DNA from: Pseudomonas sp. PB106
Lineage (GTDB): Bacteria; Pseudomonadota; Gammaproteobacteria; Pseudomonadales; Pseudomonadaceae
Assembly (NCBI RefSeq): GCF_009764645.1
Contig: NZ_RWIM01000125.1
Coordinates: forward strand, 62,001 to 126,000
Reading direction: 5' to 3'
Length of the DNA stretch: 64,000 bases
Shown here: positions 59,181 through 64,000 of the stretch, in pieces
How positions within the stretch are numbered: position 1 is the first letter of the stretch
Layout of the letters: the number at the start of each line of letters is the position of its first letter
Made by a program: the position numbers and the translations under genes
The notes under the pieces: model-generated
What the model was told of the DNA's origin: nothing
What the model saw: the letters and a program-made list of their open reading frames with translations, nothing else
Databases searched by the model: none

Positions 59181-59839
59181 GGCAAGGCCACCCGCTTTTC
59201 AATGTGCCGGCCGAGTAATTCGATGCCGTAGTTGATGACGAAGAACAGAAAACCGGCGAACAGGTAGAACTCCAGGGTCATGAAGTTCCGGGCGATGATC
59301 TGTTGCGTGCTGAGGAGCAATTCGGCGACGCCGATCACCGAGAGCAAGGTCGAGGCCTTGACGATTTCGGTCGACGAGTTGACCCAGGTCGGCAAGATCT
59401 GCCGCAGCGCCTGAGGCAATAGCACGTAGCCGAGAGACTGGTAGAACGTCAGACCGATGGCCTGACTCGCTTCCATCTGCCCGCGAGGCAAGGCTTGCAG
59501 CGCGCCACGCACGATTTCGGCAACGTGCGAGCCGCAGAACAGCGTCAGGCCCAAGGCGCCGGCCTGAAACGCGCTGATCTGCCAGCCCAGCGCCGGGGCC
59601 ATATAGAAGCAGGCCAGCACCAGCACAAATACCGGCGTGCCGCGAATCAGATCGACGTAAAACCGAAACGGTGCGCGCATCCAGAACTTGCCGTAGGTCA
59701 GCACCAGACCTGCCACGACGCCGAGCATCGTGCCGAGCAGAATCGCCAGCGCCGACACTTGCACACTGGTCAGGAAGCCCTGCCAAAGCGGTTCACGGGC
59801 GACCCACAATTCATGTAACCAACTGGGAGATTCGTACAT
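59177..59839 (-). CDS. Polar amino acid ABC transporter permease
   Basis: 220 residues, HisM/GlnP type, with a coupling loop at ALPRGQMEASQAIGLTFYQS and five membrane segments (LAILLGTMLGVVAGLVLTYG first). Cotranscribed with the ATPase gene it overlaps. TAGGAG precedes the ATG. Confidence 0.92.
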   Translation of the reverse strand: MYESPSWLHELWVAREPLWQGFLTSVQVSALAILLGTMLGVVAGLVLTYGKFWMRAPFRFYVDLIRGTPVFVLVLACFYMAPALGWQISAFQAGALGLTLFCGSHVAEIVRGALQALPRGQMEASQAIGLTFYQSLGYVLLPQALRQILPTWVNSSTEIVKASTLLSVIGVAELLLSTQQIIARNFMTLEFYLFAGFLFFVINYGIELLGRHIEKRVALP

Positions 59840-59848
59840 CGCAGGCTC

Positions 59849-60511
59849 CTATCGGCGGATTGCCAGACGCTGCTCGAGGTAACGCAGCAGCATGGCAATG
59901 AGGTAACACGCCGCGACATACAACGCCGTGGTCACCAGCCAGGTTTCAATCACCCGGTAGCTCTCGACGTTGATCTTGCGCGCGTAGTAGGTCAGTTCCG
60001 GCACTGCAATTGCGGCAGCCAGCGAGGTGTCCTTGAACAGCGAGATGAAGTTGTTCGACAGCGCCGGCAGCACGTTGCGCAGCATCACCGGCACGGTGAC
60101 ATAGGCTTTGACCTGCCACTCGCCGAGACCGATCGCCAGCCCGGCTTCGCGCTGGCCTTTGGGGATGCTCAGCAAGCCGCCACGGAACACTTCGGTCAGG
60201 TACGCCCCGGCATACAACGAGAGCGTGATGATGAACGAAGGAATCTTGTCCAACCGAATCCCGAGACTCGGCAAGGCAAAGTAGATCAACAGAATCAACA
60301 CCAGAATCGGCGTGTTACGCACCACCGTGACGTATACCGAAGCCAGCACCCGCAAGGCACGATGCTTGGAAAGCAAGGCAAACGCCATCAGCAGGCCGAT
60401 CACGCAGCCGATGGCGATCGACACCAATGCCAGTTCGAGGCCCAGACCGAGCCCCGCCAACAAGGTGTCGAAATCGCGCCACACGGCGGCAAAGTTCAAC
60501 TGATAGTTCAT
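59849..60511 (-). CDS. Polar amino acid ABC transporter permease
   Basis: 220 residues, second subunit of the heterodimeric permease (LLAGLGLGLELALVSIAIGC, coupling loop SIPKGQREAGLAIGLGEWQV). It starts 51 bases after the binding-protein gene and ends nine bases before the other permease. Confidence 0.92.
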   Translation of the reverse strand: MNYQLNFAAVWRDFDTLLAGLGLGLELALVSIAIGCVIGLLMAFALLSKHRALRVLASVYVTVVRNTPILVLILLIYFALPSLGIRLDKIPSFIITLSLYAGAYLTEVFRGGLLSIPKGQREAGLAIGLGEWQVKAYVTVPVMLRNVLPALSNNFISLFKDTSLAAAIAVPELTYYARKINVESYRVIETWLVTTALYVAACYLIAMLLRYLEQRLAIRR

Positions 60512-60562
60512 GGTCAGCAGTACCTTGAGCGGGGCGATGTGTAATGCCCCGCTCTCACGGGA

Positions 60563-61411
60563 TCATTTGAATTCGACTGGGAAACCAATGGCGGGCGACG
60601 GCAGATCGACACCGAACCATTGCTTGAACGACGCCGCGTAAGTCGGGAATTCAACGCCGGTCATGGCCTCATGCAACGCGGTGTTGACGAAATTCAACCA
60701 ATCCTGATCGCCGCGTTTCACAGCACACGCATAGGTTTGAGGGCTCCAGGCATAGGTCGGGCTGCGGTAGCGTCCAGGGTTCTGCACCATCAGGTATTTG
60801 ACCGAAGACTGGTCAGTGGCGGCGGCATCAGCGCGGCCGGAATTCACGGCCTGGTACATCAGGTCAACGCTGTCGTACTGGTCGACCTTGGCTTTGGGCA
60901 GTGCCTGGTGCACCAGTTCTTCGGCGTAGACGTTCTGCAGCACTGCCACGGTGACGCTGTCGCCAGCGGCTTGCAGGTCTTCGATTTCCTTGTACTTGCT
61001 GTTGTTCGGCAGCAGCAGACCAACGCCTTCGCGGTAGTACGGCAGCGTGAATGCGACTTGCTGTGCGCGACTGGCGGTGACGGTGATGAACTGGCAGCTC
61101 ATGTCGACCTTGTCGGTGAGCAGATTGGGAATCCGCGCATCGGACGACTGCACCACGAACTCGACCTTGTTCGGATCGTTGAACAGACCTTTAGCGACGA
61201 TCCGCGCGATGTCGATATCAAAACCCTGCAACTTGCCGTCGGCGCCCTGGAAGTGCCACGGCGCATTGGTGCTGCCGGTGCCGACGATCAGTTTCCCACG
61301 GGCCAGAACACTGTCGAGCTTGCCGTCGGCTGCCTGGGCCATACCCATGACAGCGGACGAAGCCGCGAGAACAAAAACACACGCTTTAAACAACGAAGGA
61401 CGGCGATGCAT
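60563..61411 (-). CDS. Periplasmic substrate-binding protein of amino-acid-type ABC transporter
   Basis: 282 residues from the ATG at 61411, with a signal peptide (ACVFVLAASSAVMGMAQA). Family 3 binding protein: LIVGTGSTNAPWHFQGADGK, LQGFDIDIARIVAKGLFNDP, DMSCQFITVTASRAQQVAFT. First gene of the transporter operon. The ligand could be an amino acid or an amino-sugar acid such as D-glucosaminate given the gene cluster. Confidence 0.9.
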   Translation of the reverse strand: MHRRPSLFKACVFVLAASSAVMGMAQAADGKLDSVLARGKLIVGTGSTNAPWHFQGADGKLQGFDIDIARIVAKGLFNDPNKVEFVVQSSDARIPNLLTDKVDMSCQFITVTASRAQQVAFTLPYYREGVGLLLPNNSKYKEIEDLQAAGDSVTVAVLQNVYAEELVHQALPKAKVDQYDSVDLMYQAVNSGRADAAATDQSSVKYLMVQNPGRYRSPTYAWSPQTYACAVKRGDQDWLNFVNTALHEAMTGVEFPTYAASFKQWFGVDLPSPAIGFPVEFK

Positions 61412-61697
61412 GGCAAGCACTCCAGATTTGTGTTTATTCCGCTATACCGGAACACGGTTTGTTACTACGGAATAGACAGCAGAAAGTGTGCCACAGGATT
61501 CGGGCAGAATCTGCAATGGATTGAAATGTTTTTGGAATCAATGGGATGCAGCAAGCAGGGAAGTTATCGCGAGACGCAATCAGGAGTGAACGCGCTACTG
61601 TAGGCTACACACCGCGAGTAGGAGGTTCCCATTTGGGGCTTGGGTGATCCGGTTCGGTGCAAACCATAGAGACATGAATTCAGCTTTTAAAAGCAAT

Positions 61698-61979
61698 TCA
61701 GCGTTTGGCGGCTTCTTTATAAACGTCACCCTTTTCTCGTTTACCGACAGCTATCACGGTGACGATCAGGATTTCATCCTTGACCCGATAAACCATTCGA
61801 TACCCTGTATTCCGGAGCTTTATTTTGTATGCGTTGGAGAGGCCTCTAAGGCGATCGGCAGGTACGTGGGGATTGAGTATCCGTTCGGTGAGTTTCCTTT
61901 TAAATTGCTCACGAAGCCCTTCTCCCAACCTCCCCCATTCCTTCCATGCCTTTTCGGAAAACTCCAGCTCATAAGTCAT
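61698..61979 (-). CDS. RelE/ParE-superfamily toxin
   Basis: 93 residues. YELEFSEKAWKEWGRLGEGL, a short basic middle (ADRLRGLSNAYKIKLRNTGY) and RMVYRVKDEILIVTVIAVGK match RelE-type ribosome-dependent mRNA interferases. It overlaps the upstream antitoxin gene by 11 bases, a usual toxin-antitoxin arrangement. Confidence 0.9.
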   Translation of the reverse strand: MTYELEFSEKAWKEWGRLGEGLREQFKRKLTERILNPHVPADRLRGLSNAYKIKLRNTGYRMVYRVKDEILIVTVIAVGKREKGDVYKEAAKR

Positions 61980-62217
61980 CTAACGAGACCTTGATAGTCG
62001 GGTCATTTTCCCGTTCCTTGCAGAGCGCTATCAACTCTAGGTCCTCCAGGCGCGCCATCATCGTCTCGTACTCTTTGGCGGGTACACAATAAAACGCTGG
62101 CTCATTTCGGTTGAGAATCGCGACTGACTGCCCGCCCCCAGCGGCGACGGTTCCCATCGGATTTTTTTTCAATTCGGAAATACTCGCAACGACTTGAGAA
62201 AGAATGATATGTGCCAT
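61969..62217 (-). CDS. Phd/YefM-type antitoxin
   Basis: 82 residues from the ATG at 62217 (AAGGAA upstream). The DNA-binding half is ILSQVVASISELKKNPMGTV with FYCVPAKEYETMMARLEDLE, the Phd/YefM pattern. The C-terminal tail should wrap and neutralise the RelE-type toxin. The pair probably represses its own promoter. Confidence 0.88.
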   Translation of the reverse strand: MAHIILSQVVASISELKKNPMGTVAAGGGQSVAILNRNEPAFYCVPAKEYETMMARLEDLELIALCKERENDPTIKVSLDDL

Positions 62218-62465
62218 GACGGTGTTCCTTAAGGTGCTTTGAGTGGCACTCAAAATAGCACTCCAAACGGGTCATGACTTCAATGCAAATGAAGATATCA
62301 CGCGTTCTTTTCCGACGTTTCTGTCTTGCTCGTCGGGTAGCTCTCCTAAATTCGTGGGAAAAAACTCGGGTTTTTTACGCGCACCTGTAATTTCTGACAG
62401 TAGACCTTCTTGCCCCTCTCCTTTAACGTCATTGAACCTACAAGGTCATTGAAAAGGAGATTTCA

Positions 62466-62897
62466 ATGAAAGCCATCGCGTCGAATACCGATCTGGCTCC
62501 GGTTTATTGCAAAGCCCTGAAAACCTGGCGACCGGTGATTCTGTATTTCGCCAACGAACACTGCCCGGCCTGCGAATGGGCCGGGCCGATCTTTCGTCAG
62601 ACAGCCGAGCCTTACCGGCAGCGCGCCGACATTTATATGCTCAACACCAGCGAGTCGCCCCGTCATCCGCAAGTGACCGGCACGCCGACAGTGCTGTTCT
62701 ACAAGAACGGCAGGCTGGTGAAAAAGCTCAAAGGCATTGGCACCGAAGAAACGCTCGCACGGGATTTCGCCGAGCATATCGGCAGGACCAAAGCCCCCTC
62801 CGCTCCCCGCAAACCCTCGCATGATCTGACCTGGCTCCGGCAGACCCTGCGCACCCTCTGTACGATTCCGCGCGCACGCCGATGGGACTTTTCCTGA
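62466..62897 (+). CDS. Thioredoxin-family protein
   Basis: 143 residues with a thioredoxin fold: WRPVILYFANEHCPACEWAG has the CPAC active site, followed by the cis-Pro loop VTGTPTVLFYKNGRLVKKLK. The C-terminal 40 residues are basic and extra compared with thioredoxin. No signal peptide, so a cytoplasmic thiol-disulfide role is likely. Stand-alone gene with AAGGAGA upstream. Confidence 0.85.
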   Translation: MKAIASNTDLAPVYCKALKTWRPVILYFANEHCPACEWAGPIFRQTAEPYRQRADIYMLNTSESPRHPQVTGTPTVLFYKNGRLVKKLKGIGTEETLARDFAEHIGRTKAPSAPRKPSHDLTWLRQTLRTLCTIPRARRWDFS

Positions 62898-62964
62898 AAG
62901 TGCGATCCAAGAGCCATCAACTGATGGCACTTCCATCCTAAATCATCGGTAACAAACAAGCCCC

Positions 62965-63008
62965 CAGCCGGATTGGACAAGCTCCCATCCGGCTGCTTTT
63001 CTTTATTT
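62965..63008 (+). terminator. Terminator after thioredoxin-like gene
   Basis: CAGCCGGAT (62965-62973) pairs with ATCCGGCTG (62987-62995), followed by CTTTTCTTTATTT. Confidence 0.75.
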
Positions 63009-63070
63009 CTCAGTAAGAGAACACGCGAAAGGCGTTTCGCCCCAGCGTTGCAAAGTCCAGGAGGGGGTCA

Positions 63071-64000
63071 ATGTCTTTTAAAGTCATGATGGTTTTCGGT
63101 ACTCGCCCGGAGGCCATCAAAATGGCCCCGCTGGCCCGGGTCCTGCGTCACTGGCCTGACATCCAACTGAACATCTGCTCCACCGGCCAGCATCGCGAGA
63201 TGCTCACTCAGGTGCTGGACGCCTTCGAGTTGACGGTGGATGAAGACCTGCACGTGATGACCCAAGGCCAGACTCTCAACGGTTTGTCGCAGCATTTGCT
63301 GGCACAGCTTGATCAGGCCTACGAATGGGTCAAGCCGGACATCGTGCTGGTCCACGGCGACACCACCACCAGCTTCATCGCCGCGCTCGCCGCGTTCAAT
63401 CGGCAACTGCCCATCGGCCACGTTGAAGCCGGCCTGCGCACCGGCAATCTGCGCGCACCGTGGCCTGAAGAGGCCAATCGACGCCTGACCGGCGTCATCG
63501 CCGACCTGCACTTCCCGCCGACTTCGAAATCCGCCGCCAATCTGCTGCGCGAGGGCGTGCCCGAAGACAACATCGAAATCACCGGCAACACGGTGATCGA
63601 TGCCTTGTTGTGGATGCGTGCCCACCAGCAACAAACCGATTGGCAGCCGGCAGCTGATTCACCTTTGGCAGTGCTTGATGATCAGCGCCGGATGATTCTG
63701 GTCACCAGCCATCGTCGGGAAAACCTCGGCGATGGTTTTCAGAATATTTGTCAGGCCTTGGCAGAACTCGCCGAGCGTTACCCGGACGTGCAATTCGTTT
63801 ACCCGGTGCACCTCAACCCGCTGGTGCAGGAGGTGGTTTACGGCATGCTCGCCAACAAACCCAACATCTATCTGGTCGCACCGCAGGACTACCCGAATTT
63901 CGTCTGGCTCATGGGCCGGGCGCATTTCATTCTGACCGACTCCGGCGGCGTGCAGGAAGAAGCCCCCGCCATCGGCAAGCCGCTGCTGGTGTTGCGTGAC
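63071..64000 (+). CDS. wecB: UDP-N-acetylglucosamine 2-epimerase, C-terminus beyond window
   Basis: 310 codons are open from the ATG at 63071 to the window end. The protein begins MSFKVMMVFGTRPEAIKMAP and shows QHREMLTQVLDAFEL, VLVHGDTTTSFIAALAAFNR, HVEAGLRTGNLRAPWPEEAN and ILTDSGGVQEEAP, the signature of the non-hydrolysing epimerase that makes UDP-ManNAc. It usually starts a polysaccharide gene set, which may follow to the right. Confidence 0.93.
   Translation, partial: MSFKVMMVFGTRPEAIKMAPLARVLRHWPDIQLNICSTGQHREMLTQVLDAFELTVDEDLHVMTQGQTLNGLSQHLLAQLDQAYEWVKPDIVLVHGDTTTSFIAALAAFNRQLPIGHVEAGLRTGNLRAPWPEEANRRLTGVIADLHFPPTSKSAANLLREGVPEDNIEITGNTVIDALLWMRAHQQQTDWQPAADSPLAVLDDQRRMILVTSHRRENLGDGFQNICQALAELAERYPDVQFVYPVHLNPLVQEVVYGMLANKPNIYLVAPQDYPNFVWLMGRAHFILTDSGGVQEEAPAIGKPLLVLRD

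Overview
The window is from a Pseudomonas chromosome, most likely the P. fluorescens group. This is judged from the gacA-uvrC-pgsA-tRNA(Gly-Cys-Leu) order, a complete yejABEF operon, GC-rich codon use, and several Pseudomonas-type REP/REPIN repeats. No database search was possible; names rest on recognised motifs and gene order.

Positions 1 to about 22,208 are the early half of a lambda-like prophage next to the 3' end of tRNA-Leu(TAA). A CI-type repressor (4833-5564) sits between two rightward or leftward early units. The leftward operon (4745 down to 1) runs Cro-like protein, unknown, Rha-type regulator, an O-like replication protein whose gene carries five iteron-like repeats, a P-like protein, three small proteins and NinB, which runs off the left edge. 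The rightward unit starts at a near-perfect promoter with two operators (7232-7276). It carries many small phage genes, a Sak4-like ATPase and a DnaQ-like exonuclease, and ends with a DUF4224 protein and the tyrosine integrase. Between 12.5 and 19.5 kb the rightward genes are interrupted by reversed, independently started genes. These include a TIR/deoxyribosyltransferase-like protein, a putative AbiC-type abortive infection protein and several membrane proteins. A cytosine methyltransferase gene survives there only as a frameshifted C-terminal remnant. Structural, lysis and packaging genes would lie left of position 1.

From 22.2 to 28.1 kb come three tRNAs, pgsA, uvrC, gacA, an acetyltransferase, and a DAHP synthase gene behind an attenuator-like leader with an aromatic-rich leader peptide. 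From 28.1 to 44.2 kb are an Ig-like repeat protein, a lipase, a parvulin, the YejABEF peptide transporter, and a four-gene reverse operon. That operon encodes a 1325-residue Ig/RCC1 protein, an Ig/lectin-like protein and two secreted tandem halovibrin-family proteins.

From 44.4 to 50.4 kb is a 3-hydroxybutyrate catabolic unit: a sigma-54 activator, a permease behind a -24/-12 promoter, 3-hydroxybutyrate dehydrogenase and acetoacetyl-CoA synthetase. A PilT/PilU-like ATPase, a hybrid histidine kinase and a second parvulin follow. The 54.6-61.4 kb block (KDG kinase, PLP-dependent D-threonine-aldolase-like enzyme, IclR regulator, Rid protein, polar amino acid ABC transporter) fits uptake and deamination of D-glucosaminate or a similar amino-sugar acid. 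The window ends with a RelE/Phd-type toxin-antitoxin pair, a thioredoxin-like protein and a truncated wecB.
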